From Apostichopus japonicus (taxonomy: Eukaryota; Echinodermata; Holothuroidea; Aspidochirotida; Stichopodidae), in assembly GCF_037975245.1 (NCBI RefSeq), contig NC_092576.1, positions 6,304,001 to 6,368,000 on the forward strand: 64,000 bases of DNA, written 5' to 3'. The position numbers and the translations under genes are program-made. The first letter of the stretch is position 1; the number at the start of each line of letters is the position of its first letter. This document shows positions 53,301-64,000 of the stretch, in pieces. The notes under the pieces were generated by a model, which was not told where the DNA came from, did no database searches, and saw only the letters and a program-made list of their open reading frames with translations.

Positions 53301-56300
53301 CGGTAGGAGTATCTCAGTCAACAGAACTAGCTATGAAGTGATTTGCTTCCCTATATTTCGACAGCACCCAATGTGACGGTAGGAGTATCTCAGTCAACAG
53401 AACTAGCTATGAAGTGATTTACTTCCCCTATTTTCGACAGCACCCAATGTGACGGTAGGAGTATCTCAGTCAACAGAACTAGCTATGAAGTGATTTGCTT
53501 CCCTATATTTCGACAGCACCCAATGTGACGGTAGGAGTATCTCAGTCAACAGAACTAGCTATGAAGTGATTTGCTTCCCTATATTTCGACAGCACCCAAT
53601 GTGACGGTAGGAGTATCTCAGTCAACAGAACTAGCTATGAAGTGATTTGCTTCCCTATATTTCGACAGCACCCAATGTGACGGTAGGAGTATCTCAGTCA
53701 ACAGAACTAGCTATGAAGTGATTTGCTTCCCTATATTTCGACAGCACCCAATGTGACGGTAGGAGTATCTCAGTCAACAGAACTAGCTATGAAGTGATTT
53801 GCTTCCCTATATTTCGACAGCACCCAATGTGACGGTAGGAGTATCTCAGTCAGCAGAACTAGCTATGAAGTGATTTACTTCCCCTATTTTTGACAGCACC
53901 CAATGTGACGGTAGGAGTATCTCAGTCAACAGAACTAGCTATGAAGTGATTTGCTTCCCTATATTTCGACAGCACCCAATGTGACGGTAGGAGTATCTCA
54001 GTCAACAGAACTAGCTATGAAGTGATTTGCTTCCCTATATTTCGACAGCACCCAATGTGACGGTAGGAGTATATCAGTCAACAGAACTAGCTATGAAGTG
54101 ATTTGCTTCCCTATATTTCGACAGCACCCAATGTGACGGTAGGAGTATCTCAGTCAACAGAACTAGCTATGAAGTGATTTGCTTCCCTATATTTCGACAG
54201 CACCCAGTGTGACGGTAGGAGTATCTCAGTCAACAGAACTAGCTATGAAGTGATTTGCTTCCCTATATTTCGACAGCACCCAATGTGACGGTAGGAGTAT
54301 CTCAGTCAACAGAACTAGCTATGAAGTGATTTGCTTCCCTATATTTCGACAGCACCCAATGTGACGGTAGGAGTATCTCAGTCAACAGAACTAGCTATGA
54401 AGTGATTTGCTTCCCCTATTTTCGACAGCACCCAATGTGACGGTAGGAGTATCTCAGTCAACAGAACTAGCTATGAAGTGATTTGCTTCCCTATATTTCG
54501 ACAGCACCCAATGTGACGGTAGGAGTATCTCAGTCAACAGAACTAGCTATGAAGTGATTTGCTTCCCTATATTTCGACAGCACCCAATGTGACGGTAGGA
54601 GTATCTCAGTCAACAGAACTAGCTATGAAGTGATTTGCTTCCCTATATTTCGACAGCACCCAATGTGACGGTAGGAGTATCTCAGTCAACAGAACTAGCT
54701 ATGAAGTGATTTGCTTCCCCTATTTTCGACAGCACCCAATGTGACGGTAGGAGTATCTCAGTCAACAGAACTAGCTATGAAGTGATTTGCTTCCCTATAT
54801 TTCGACAGCACCCAATGTGACGGTAGGAGTATCTCAGTCAACAGAACTAGCTATGAAGTGATTTGCTTCCCTATATTTCGACAGCACCCAATGTGACGGT
54901 AGGAGTATCTCAGTCAACAGAACTAGCTATGAAGTGATTTACTTCCCCTATTTTCGACAGCACCCAATGTGACGGTAGGAGTATCTCAGTCAACAGAACT
55001 AGCTATGAAGTGATTTGCTTCCCTATATTTCGACAGCACCCAATGTGACGGTAGGAGTATCTCAGTCAACAGAACTAGCTATGAAGTGATTTGCTTCCCT
55101 ATATTATCGACAGCCCCCGAGACCACATCAGAAAGGGATTCCATCAGTCAACAGAACTAGTTATGCATTAAAGAGTTACCTAAGTCAAATAACTATAGCT
55201 GTGAGGTGACTTACTTCCCCTTATCCCCGACAGTGCCATCGTCACGGAAGAGGGTGTAGACTCCTCTAGAGTAGACCAGATCACCACCAGCTGGGCCGAT
55301 CTCCTCTTCTACGATTTTGACTTTCTTCATACCTTTATCATAAACATGCTGGAAAGCCTTAGCTGCTCCTGAAAGGTATTAAACCGAAAAAGGAAAATAA
55401 ACTTGTTAGTATTACCTAAAGATTGAAAACAAATGCACAATATTACAAACATATTTTTTGAGACACACATACAAGCCTGACTCAAGGTTTGTTGCACAGC
55501 GAAGCCGAGGACCTAATAAAATTTAATAAACAGAAACATGGGCAAAGAAACATAATTGTCTAGCTGTGTTTTCGTAGCTTGTTCGTTATTGAGACTCTCT
55601 TAAGACGCTCTTTTCTTTTCTAAGTTTCTCAAAATTCAATGAAGATTATTTTAAAAAATTGAATAAGTGCTTAATTTTACTTGACGTAAGCATATAATTA
55701 TATGTAACGGTGCTTACGTAATCATAACAGTTTACAAACAAAGCATTTGCTGTTTCTAGGAACTGAAATTGTTTCTTGCATCACTTGAACCGTTCAACGA
55801 TTCCGTTTCTTGGTTTTCATATACTATAACGACGGAAAAGCCCTGCTCCCACAACCCCCTCCCTCAACCACCTACAAGAAAAATTCATGCCATCCTCACC
55901 TTCACGTCCTTGTCCCATGGGATGCCCAGCTGGGAGAGTCTTACAGTCTTCAGTGTAGAGTTGACTCATGGCACGGAGGTCTCCGTTTCCGAACAGTTCT
56001 TCAATTTTACGGTCAGTAGCCTCTATTCCGTCTCGGAGACCTTCACGTTACAGAAAAATAAAAACAAATGTGTAGTCTCCCAGATTATGGTGACGCTTCA
56101 GAAGTTCAGAGATAATTGGCGATATATGACGTATGTGACATCTATAAAAGATATAGCAATGATGATGATGATGATGATGACGAGGATGAAGATGACGATA
56201 ATGATAACAATGATGAGTACGATGGCGATAACAATGACGTATGAGATGCGATAACAATGACGTATGACGGTGAGAATGACCGTTACGGTGACGAAGACGA

Positions 56301-57719
56301 TGGCGATGACGATAGAGGAAACAATGACGAGTACGATGACGAAAACAATGACGAATGAGATGACGGTGAGAATGACAGTTACGGTGACGGTGACGATGAC
56401 GATGACGAAGACGATGGCGATGACGATAGATATAACAATGACGAGTACGATGGCGATAACAATGACGTATGAGATGAAGATGAAGATGACCGTTACGGTG
56501 ACGGTATCGAACGACGATGTCGATGTCGATGACGATGAAAATTACGCTGACGATGACGATGTCGAAAACGATGACGATGACAATGACTATGACGATAATA
56601 TACGATGACGATGACACTTGCGAGTGAATAATCTCAACAGTTGTTATCTAGGCATATGCTTACTTTTAACCGTGATGAATATTCAGAGCGACGCTTTGTG
56701 AAAACTACTCATTTTTGTGACCTGGGTTATTAATAGTCTGTAAATGCTCCAAAGTATACAAACTCAGTACTAAGATGTTTGTACACAGTTTGGTCTACAT
56801 TATTCGACGTTACTGTAGTTTGCTTGCATCCATAAGCTGTATCAATTAAACCAATAAAATTATGAAAATTATTCCTCAACTCAAGTGGGTGTTTAAGCAG
56901 ACTATTAATAAAGGTCTCGGTAAGCTTGTTTTTCTTCTTTCGTCTTTTTATATTATCTTTTTTGTGGTCTTTCTTTTTATAATTTTAACAGGTGTGGCAA
57001 GTATTTGACATTCGGAAATACTTGTTCTGGGGTGGTGGGGGGGGGGGGCTAGAGTTAACATGAATAGTCTAGGGGCAATCTTCATTTGTAACTAATCAAA
57101 AAGACCCACTTATTCTAAGCCTCTTGGTGAAAGTTGCATGTAAATCCTACATAACGTTTAAGATAATTATTGCTAGTTGAAATTGTCAAGGTTTGCACAG
57201 AACGTGAACTTCAAACAAATGTATGTGACGTCACTGTTGCATAATGGCAGCAAAAAGGTTTTGTTTGGCCTAATTTTTTTTGACCTGGTATTTGGATTAG
57301 AGTTCTAATCTATCACAATAAGGTAGCGTTAACAAACGATAAAACAAATGCTTGGAGTAAAATGATATTGATAGCATCCAAAAATTGAAGTAAATATTTG
57401 TTGTATATTAATTGGAGACAAAACGGGAAAAAAATTGTCAGTGTATATCTTTTACATCACACACCTCTTTGCTTCAAGTTCACTATTATAATATATACGA
57501 AACGTGTAAAGATCAAATGCTGACACTTCTAAAAAGATATATAGGAATTCAATTGTCACTGCGGAGTGCTGGAGAATATGTTTCTCTCCCACCGTTAATA
57601 GAAAATTTACACCTGAAATAGGCCTATATCCGTACATTAATAGCGATGACATAATTTCAAACTTAATGGTATTCTAATAAAATGTTGAAATAGCTTACGA
57701 TAAATAACTTACTAGTCAT
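50276..57719 (-). CDS. SL3: SnoaL-like/DUF4440 (NTF2-fold) small protein, four exons, 126 aa
   Basis: Minus-strand coding exons are 57713-57719, 55900-56040, 55215-55368 and 50276-50354 (381 nt with stop), all GT-AG, phases 1, 1, 2. The protein begins MTSLRDGIEATDRKIEELFG, continues with LYTEDCKTLPAGHPM (residues about 30-44), FQHVYDKGMKKVKIVEEEIG, PAGGDLVYSRGVYTLF, and ends KFIALWKRINGQMYMYMDIF followed by NSDSHS and TAA. It is more diverged from SL1 and SL2 than they are from each other. The fold is a soluble alpha+beta barrel with no visible targeting signal; the ligand is unknown. Intron 1 holds a GATGAC microsatellite and intron 3 (4.9 kb) holds a 76-bp minisatellite derived from the exon-3 boundary. 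It lies 30 kb from SL2 beyond the satellite array, in the same orientation. Confidence 0.87.
50570..50960. repeat. 72-bp tandem repeat in SL3 intron 3
   Basis: Four to five units. The CCATCTAGCT word recurs at 50711, 50783, 50855 and 50928. Units share ACTGCCACCAACAAG and GGAACGCACAGCC. Unrelated to the 76-bp array farther on. Confidence 0.88.
51180..51242. repeat. 14-bp tandem repeat
   Basis: Short direct repeats of TGTACTCTACTTAA with one shortened copy. Confidence 0.75.
51600..52300. repeat. Diverged left edge of the SL3 minisatellite, including a 279-bp duplication
   Basis: Units keep AGTCAACAGAACTA, GAAGTGATTTAC and TTTCGACAGCAC but are much more diverged than the core. Two nearly identical 279-bp blocks (from about 51745 and 52024) are made of about four diverged units each. 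Confidence 0.85.
52300..55150. repeat. 76-bp minisatellite in SL3 intron 3, about 37 units
   Basis: Units are nearly identical: TTCGACAGCACCCAATGTGA, CGGTAGGAGTATCTCAGTCA, ACAGAACTAGCTATGAAGTG, ATTTGCTTCCCTATA. On the minus strand each unit resembles the end of SL3 exon 3 with its splice donor. Six units (at 52585, 52965, 53117, 53421, 53877, 54941) have ACTTCCCC, so their complement reads GGGGAAGTAAAT with an intact GT; the rest have GC at that place. Confidence 0.95.
55215..55368 (-). CDS. SL3 exon 3
   Basis: 154 nt; acceptor ACCTTTCAG, donor GGGGAA|GTAAGT. The last 40 bases and the donor resemble the minisatellite unit that begins within about 100 bp. Confidence 0.9.
55900..56040 (-). CDS. 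SL3 exon 2
   Basis: 141 nt; acceptor CTGTAACGTGAAG, donor GAAG|GTGAGG. It carries LYTEDCKTLPAGHPMGQGRE. Confidence 0.9.
56157..56612. repeat. GATGAC-type microsatellite in SL3 intron 1
   Basis: Interrupted run of GAT, GAC, GATGAC and AACAATGAC units. Both strands stay open over long stretches (Met/Thr-rich forward, His/Arg-rich reverse), but these are repeat artefacts. Confidence 0.93.
57713..57719 (-). CDS. SL3 exon 1 (ATG ACT A)
   Basis: Seven coding bases followed by GTAAGT. The split codon A|GT gives serine 3. The upstream region does not show the GATCACGCGTACT block seen at SL1 and SL2. Confidence 0.75.
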
Positions 57720-60700
57720 TGTTGTTAATTTTCTGTTTTTCCGTCACTTAGTAAATGAGATCATACACCATACACACTTCCTGTAGTCTCTGCACACCTG
57801 TTCAACTAGGAAAAATGCTTCCCAATACACCCACCCAAGTTACTTATATATTGGCATAGTGACATTTCTTACAGTTTTATGAACACGTACATTATATGTA
57901 TTATACACATTGTGTTTTGAACAGCGAATCAAATTCGTTTTCACACCGATCTAGGGTAGCAAAGAGAACCTACAAGGGTATCATGTATAATAGACTGACA
58001 CAGGGGTCGGTCCCCCCTTGACTGCGTGGGTACATTGTCCAGGGCAGCAAATACAACGACTTTACAAAGATCGAGGGTAGCAAATATGTAGGGAGGGTGA
58101 CAGGGTCGAGGGTCGGTACCATTTTGACCCCTTTTATCGAGTCAGTCAAGTGACCACAAATAAATGGAAAAGGACAGAGCATCCGTCTCGACTCTATACA
58201 CGGTTCTGAAAGAGAGTGTTCTGTTACGCATGCGCATCAAGAGATTCAATCTCAACCACCCAGTTCAGTTTTTTTTTACTATACTGCAGTGACATGTCCC
58301 GCTTCATTGCACTCATATTGTCAGTACGAGCAGTATGAATATCAAGTTTCTATCAGATCAAGGTTAGAAACTGTTTGTACTGACAATACCAGTGCTTTGA
58401 GAGCATAGTATTGGTGTGCAGTTTTGAGAGGTGTTAGCATTAGGAAATTGTCCCGACTGGCTGTCTCAACCAATTAAGGGATGGTAGAATCAGAGGCGGC
58501 CGGAAAGGGGTTCATTCCGAAGAAATGGGGGAGGAGGGGAAAAAACGTCGAGTGGCTCGGATGTCATGTGACTTCGATTTGATGGGAAGTCTAAACAAAA
58601 CGAGAAAACACCAAAGCTTCCCAATAAAATGGATCGTCTATGCACGCTGTGCACTAGTTCTAGTACAAATATGAATGATGGGTTTTTGTTTACATGAACA
58701 CGGCAACTTTTTATTACAACTTTTTCTCATTTTTTGTTTTCAACAAAAGCGCAACTTTTAGCGACTCTTGTCTTTGATTTCTCGACATCGTGGCCCCTTT
58801 TTTCACATAATCAAATTAAGGAAAGTTTGTAGATCCTTTAAGAAATTCTTGAAATGGAAAAGGGGTAACGGACTTTTCATCGTCAAAGAAGAAGGGAGAA
58901 CTTGCAATGTTTGAAGAGGAGCATTTATGAAGATTTTCACAACCTTTCCCGGTTCCACTTTTCCTGGGTTGTAATATTAGCTTACAATCACGATAAGGGT
59001 GCCATCGACAGGTGAGAATGTTTTAGTATGTCAGCAATTCTATGCAAAGTTCAAGTTGAACTGCGCTCGATTTCAACGAAAGTTCGACAACGTCAAAAAT
59101 TGATTACGTGTTGAACAGAAAAATGTTTAATAAAATGAATTTTCTGTGCCTTTCGTGCCACAAATTGCATTGTTCCTATAATTTTCAACAAAACTAGATT
59201 TTTAACGATTTTTAACTTTTCAGCAAACGGTAATGCTTTTTTATTTATTTATTTTTTTGACAAAACGGAATAAGGTTACGTTTCACTTAAAAGAGAGGCA
59301 CCAGTAATATATACAAAATAGGGGCACTTTTCAAGTTTTTCTGAAAATGTGCCCTCCTTCAGTACAAATTAATCCACTCATGTCCCCCTAAATCCCCTAC
59401 CCTCGGGCAAGCCCCCCCCCCCGACCCCTCCTCCCTTTCAAATTATCTCTCAAACGTCAACCTCGTGTTGTTTTCGTTTCATTTCTTTGCAGAGAGAAAG
59501 TCTGTCAAAATAAGAGCGATCTGTTCTATAGTGGACGTGTCTCCCTGCAGTGTGCCTAAATACGTCATATATCGGGGTATATTGTATAAGAATTATATTA
59601 GGCTGTCAATACCCATGAAAAACAAAACACTCGAAAATAGATTCCAAACAATCACCTAATAATTGACCTTTCACTGCTTCACTAGTTTCTGGATCCTGTT
59701 GTTGTAAAATAAGTTATATTTTTGTCTTCTTTTCTTTTTTTTGGTTCAAATCAAGCAAAGAAAACTGGTATTTATCACGTACAGAACTACCGAAGCGCTA
59801 AATATCTCAAATGAGTGAAAGATGTAGAAATAAATAAGTGGGCATAATTAAAATACCTACTTTGATAATTATCTAAGTATACAAATACCTTATACTTCAT
59901 TGGTTTTCCAGACCGTCTATAGTTTGATCGTAGTAGACAGTGTATACAACTTAGAATGCAGTACTGATTTGCTTACAATTATATCTGGACCTCATAAAAG
60001 TATTCACCCTTAGGTAAAACAACGTTTATTTTCCACAACTCAGGACTGAATGAGTTGGGTGAAATGGAGAATTTAGTTTAGCTGGCGGACAGGGATTTCT
60101 TCAAGTTCTTATTTCTCACATAAACTCTATTATCAGTTTCATCGAACAAAAATTCTTGCCTACCATAGTAAAGGTGTGAAGTATACGTAGCCTACACAAG
60201 GCGATTTTACAAGTGACGTGCACTATTCTGGAAATACACAACAACGAGAAAGACATGACGGTAAGTTATCATCTACATATCATAATTCATGACAGCCCAA
60301 GAACTGTTTCCAAAAATCAACTCTCTTCCAGCTCAGTTGGAGAATTATCATACGTGACAAGCTGTAGGGTATTTAAATTAACATAAACTTCATCCAATTG
60401 CATGGTCCCTCTTGTCGCACCCCTACCCCCCACCCCTCACCCCTCCAACCCTCGTTTTATATTCTTACCTTACCAGTCCATGCCGTGTTTTGTTCTGTTG
60501 ATCTTAATAAAAAATTAAAAAATTGAAGAGAAAAACTGACCGACTTAGCTAACGTTATCATACAAAATTAATGTGACATGGTTCTATACGACTTCCACAA
60601 TAAGTTCTCGGTATAAAATTCGCGGATAAAATTAATCCAAAACTCTTGTTAAAATATTGTGTTAAAAATGCTGAGTTGTGAGGAAATGTTGGTGTCAATC

Positions 60701-60904
60701 CAATATCAGTTTGTGATCAGCTGCTAAGGTGATATAGACTAATAGTGTGTATATATGCGGCATATACCCTCATACAGGGTATTAATGACAAGCCGTTTAT
60801 ACCCATCACAAAGTTTTCGATGACAACTTGATGGAAAATAGGCATGTTTAAAGGGAACGTGTCACTGTATAAAACTGAAAGGAAAGGCATTTGTCAGAAC
60901 CAAC

Positions 60905-61105
60905 GCAATTTGTAATTAACTGATGCATGCATTGTTGTAATATAATGTTACATTATTGGTAACAACTGACGCACTGAAAGTTGTCGTCTTTGTAGTAACT
61001 GGCGCATTACTGATGAATTGATGTTGCGGCATTTTCTAATAACTGATTCATTTTGTAACAAATTTGCAAATAACTGAAGCATTGGTAATAACGGTTGGGG
61101 GCATT
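60905..61105. repeat. Degenerate repeat of TAATAACTGA-GCATT type
   Basis: Five or six loosely spaced copies of TAACTGA-GCA(TT) at irregular 25-40-bp intervals. Confidence 0.4.
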
Positions 61106-61157
61106 TCATTGAATGACAGATGGGGTGGGTGCTATTCGCGCTTTAAATTGCTTAGAA

Positions 61158-61183
61158 CAGGGAGTTGTTATAACAACTCCCTG
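61158..61183. mobile_element. 26-bp perfect palindrome with flanking duplication (minimal transposon scar)
   Basis: Arm CAGGGAGTTGTTA is followed directly by its exact complement. CTTAGAA occurs immediately on both sides (61151-61157 and 61184-61190); counting one shared base the duplication can be read as GCTTAGAA. This looks like two transposon ends fused with no interior. Confidence 0.5.
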
Positions 61184-62529
61184 CTTAGAATATCTAAAAG
61201 GCAGAACACAGTCCTTCCAAGCATAGGTTTCACCCTGGGGGAGGGGGGTGGGCTGGCTTGGGCCGTAAGTTTCACAGCACTGCTTTTCACGTGAGCGTGT
61301 TGTCGCCACTGGCGGTAATTTTCAAAACCAGTGAACCTTAATCTAACTTCTCCCCTTACCCCGGCCCCCATACCCCTTTCCCATCTGAAACCTTTGCCAG
61401 GGTCCCAACACGCCCCCTCCCCCATCTCAATCCTATGCCCCAGGGGTCCCAGCATAGCCTACTACCTCCAGGCATTGGGGGATTGTAAGTTTTGATAATT
61501 ATATGCATCATTGAAGGAACCTGCCATGAGAGTTTTTGTAAAATTGGCAAAAATTAAAAGTTTAAAACATGGGTGACCATAAATTTACTATCTAGCATAT
61601 TTAGATCAGGACAGTACAGAACTCTCTCGATATCACTGTTATCAATCTCCTTCTATCTTTCTCTCAGTACGTATTTCCGTTCAACTTCAGTTTGTCTGTG
61701 TGTACGTGTATATTCAATCGTGATATCTTAATTGCAAAACAAACATATCACTAAAAGACAAAGGTCTGCATAATATCAACAGACAATCCACCGCAAGTAA
61801 TGATTATCTCTATTCATCACAAAAACATGCAGTTACCCTTTAAACTTGAAACCAAAAATAACTCGATTGCTATATCGGAAACTAACCATTGAGGCTATTT
61901 CCTATCGGGCTGAGCATATACTGACAGTAACGTAATGACTATATCGCTCTATAGGACGGTTAAATCTAGTGCGCTTTTATCGTATACGTGAAGGCTGACT
62001 AAAGGCTGATTCGTAAAGCTTGTGAATGGCCTGCATGGACTCTGTTTAGTAATGGGATCTGTTGATATTATTCATTGTATAGAAAAAGGTTTTTGATTAA
62101 TTACCTTTTTGGGATAATAGGTATGTAAATAGTGTTTTGTTTTTATATACTCTGTTTAGTTATTAACATTATAAGTAGTATAGTAGTAGTAGTACCATTC
62201 AAGTAAGAACTGGCGTTTTGTTAAACTCCTTTTCCTTCTCCTCCTCTTTATATAAATTACGTTGTTTCTATTCTATTAGTATTTGAGTACACAGAAGGGA
62301 TTAAAATAATTAAAAGAAGGCCACAATTACCTTGTCATAGAGAATGTGTACTAGCTCTTTCATGATACTTCGCATTTTGAATGACCAGGAATGTATGCTT
62401 TTCCACATGAATAGAGTACAACTTGTTGATCAAACTATTTCATTTACATATTATCATGTATAGGCCTACTGTTATTTATTTATTTATAAATATTAAATTC
62501 CTCTCTAATTCTACCATGAATTAGCTGTA

Positions 62530-63058
62530 CCTCCCCTTCCCCCAACACCTCCCCCCTCTCCAACACCCCACCCCCCTCCTCTTCCCGTTTTGATATATAT
62601 CGACGACGGGAATAATCCTCTTTCCATTAAGACATTAGCTTTTGTTTCAGATGACCACTTATTGACCCATTACTATGTACCCTTGTCAACTCAAATACTA
62701 ACATATGCCTTAACATATCGCTGTTTTCTTTCTTGTGACCAAGATGACCCAATGTGACGTTATTTATGCGTAACGGTTGCTCACGTGTGGTTACAGTGTA
62801 CAGGGATATATGCTAAACAGTCTTACGTTACTGATCACATTTGCAATTCTTTTGATCTGTTAACAGTCGACACATACACTTATGGTTTTACGCCTTGAAT
62901 AATGATATATTTCAATATACTTTAATACGAAGGACGTACACTTACCATCAACAGCCTCTTCTTCCCTACACCCTAACCCCCCCCCCTTCTCCCTCCACTC
63001 TTAAACCCCCTCCCTCCACACAACAACCCCCCCGACCTCGCCCCCCCCCCTCCCTTGG
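62530..63058. repeat. C-rich polypyrimidine tracts
   Basis: Two clusters of CCCTCC/CCCCCAC-type sequence (62530-62590 and 62965-63055) upstream of the TRIM-like exon. Low-complexity; no specific site is recognised. Confidence 0.6.
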
Positions 63059-63406
63059 CTGATTTACCCAATAGGTCTATAAGGCAAGTGCAGGACCGAC
63101 GATTCCCCGAGCTGTTACAGATCGCAATTTAAATATCAATGTTACTACGCACACACGTAATCAAACGTCCGTTGTGATGGAGGGGTTAGGACTATAAATA
63201 TGCACCAGGTTTACCCAAGGTAAACACTATACCAGGCAAGACATACCAACCTGATATGTTCAGGTTATACCTTTAGGGGCCCAAGGGTGTTAATCAGACC
63301 CTTCCTCCACCCAAAATATCCCTGTACTTATTACACTGCCTATTTCATGATTCTCATTAAACATATTTCTAATATCTTTCTTTGTTTTTATTCTACAGGT
63401 CAAATC

Positions 63407-64000
63407 ATGGCCGCGCGTCTGGTGGATTTTATCGAGGACCTAGAAGGTAAATTCTTCCATTGTAATATATGTTTAGATGTTTTGCAAGATCCAAAACAGC
63501 TACCCTGTTTCCATAGATTCTGTCAAAATTGCCTGAATCGCGTGTGCAATGTTACTGCTACTGACGTCATCAAATGTCCAGCGTGTAGGAGGAGCGTTAG
63601 CACTACATCGGTCAAGAATTTGAAAATTGATTATTTGCTGAAACAATTGATCGACCATTGTAAGGAAAAGAAATCTACTGAGACGAAGAATGGCTTGAGA
63701 CAATGTTATGGATGTATCAGCGATAAATGGGTTCACCTATACTGCTTTGCGTGTTATGCATTCTACTGTCAACATTGCGCACGATCGCATTCTGATGAGG
63801 GCGTGGCTAAAGATCATAATGAGTTTGTATTACATATTCATAACTTTCCAGAGCTGTCTGCTCAGGGACTTGACAACCTTGAAAGCTTAAGAAGCGCTAG
63901 GAGATGTCCGAACCATCCCGAGCTTTTGATTCAATCAGTCTGTACGACTTGTCAAAATGTCGGTCTGTGTGTCGTATGTATGTCTGTCAGTCACAAAGGG
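63407..64000 (+). CDS. TRIM-like RING/B-box protein, N-terminal 198 aa (runs off the window)
   Basis: The exon starts after TTTTATTCTACAG (63398) and the first ATG follows eight bases later, so the upstream exon is probably 5' untranslated. The frame is open to the window end. Residues 19-60 form a C3HC4 RING finger: CNIC, CFHRFCQNC and CPAC, with the usual leucine and proline (LPC). Residues 100-137 form a first B-box (CYGC, CFAC, CQHC, H128, H137), and 167-196 a second (CPNH, CTTC, C188, CVVC, H196). RING-BBox-BBox order is the TRIM family signature; such proteins are E3 ubiquitin ligases that position an E2 enzyme on substrates bound by a C-terminal domain. Coiled coil and C-terminal domain lie beyond the window, so NHL, filamin or other subclass cannot be told. 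Confidence 0.9.
   Translation, partial: MAARLVDFIEDLEGKFFHCNICLDVLQDPKQLPCFHRFCQNCLNRVCNVTATDVIKCPACRRSVSTTSVKNLKIDYLLKQLIDHCKEKKSTETKNGLRQCYGCISDKWVHLYCFACYAFYCQHCARSHSDEGVAKDHNEFVLHIHNFPELSAQGLDNLESLRSARRCPNHPELLIQSVCTTCQNVGLCVVCMSVSHKG

Larger units (their letters stand above)
57720..63398. other. Intergenic, no gene recognised
   Basis: Region between divergently oriented SL3 (-) and the TRIM-like gene (+). It holds a hAT-like left end without partner at about 58490, an inverted repeat at about 58320-58395, degenerate repeats at 60.9-61.1 kb, a palindrome at 61158, and C-rich tracts at 59410, 60420 and 62530-63055. The donor-like ATGACG|GTAAGT at about 60255 could end a 5' untranslated exon of the TRIM-like gene, but this is not supported further. 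Confidence 0.4.

Noticed and set aside
52300-55150. CRISPR-like array
   Set aside because: The 76-bp units are contiguous with no unique spacers, and the window is eukaryotic.
56048-56617. 189-codon His/Arg-rich minus-strand frame and the Met/Thr-rich plus-strand frames
   Set aside because: Both are readings of the GATGAC microsatellite in SL3 intron 1.
58315-58400. microRNA precursor
   Set aside because: The stem has a large asymmetric loop (about 17 against 4 bases) and no continuous 22-bp duplex.
58485-59430. hAT-like element starting CAGAGGCGGCCGGAAAGGGG
   Set aside because: A plausible left end, but no inverted right end was found downstream.

Overview
Eukaryotic genomic DNA, AT-rich, with spliced genes, long introns, nested DNA transposons and large tandem arrays; no bacterial or organellar gene organisation is seen. 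A death-effector-type domain, a RING/B-box (TRIM-type) protein and a family of small SnoaL-like (DUF4440) proteins, together with hAT-type MITEs, a Penelope-type hammerhead ribozyme and a tRNA-derived SINE, suggest a marine invertebrate deuterostome, most likely an echinoderm (sea cucumber or relative). The species is inference.

Layout. 1-2.6 kb: the last exon of a death-effector-domain gene (+), cut near its C-terminus by a 1.9-kb hAT-type element that itself carries a nested 277-bp MITE. 5.7-20.1 kb: two paralogous SnoaL-like genes on the minus strand (called SL1 and SL2 here), rebuilt exon by exon with the same intron phases, homologous promoters and homologous intron sequence. Their introns hold nested hAT MITEs, a Penelope fragment with a hammerhead ribozyme, and a 3.6-kb element with many TTAGTC/GACTAA subterminal motifs. 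20.3-21.3 kb: (TA)n tracts, a small foldback element and two copies of a SINE whose body looks like a hammerhead. 21.3-26.8 kb: mostly no recognisable gene, with 21-bp repeats and scattered old satellite monomers split by a 535-bp MITE.

26.8-48.1 kb: one satellite array of about 500 copies of a 42-43-bp unit, in two subfamilies, with decayed edges and recent internal duplications of about 1.2, 1.76 and 2.44 kb. 48.1-57.7 kb: a third SnoaL-like gene (SL3, minus strand), complete in four exons. Its last intron holds a 76-bp minisatellite (about 37 homogeneous copies) that resembles the end of its own exon 3 plus the splice donor. 57.7-63.4 kb: no gene recognised, with a tiny palindromic insertion and C-rich tracts. 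63.4-64 kb: the start of a TRIM-like gene (+) that runs off the window.

The SL genes are a dispersed paralog cluster of probable NTF2-fold proteins of about 126 residues with unknown substrate. The DED and TRIM genes are of types common in innate immunity and ubiquitin signalling, but nothing here shows that the genes act in one pathway. No transcript data were available; all exon calls rest on splice signals, phase and similarity among the three paralogs.
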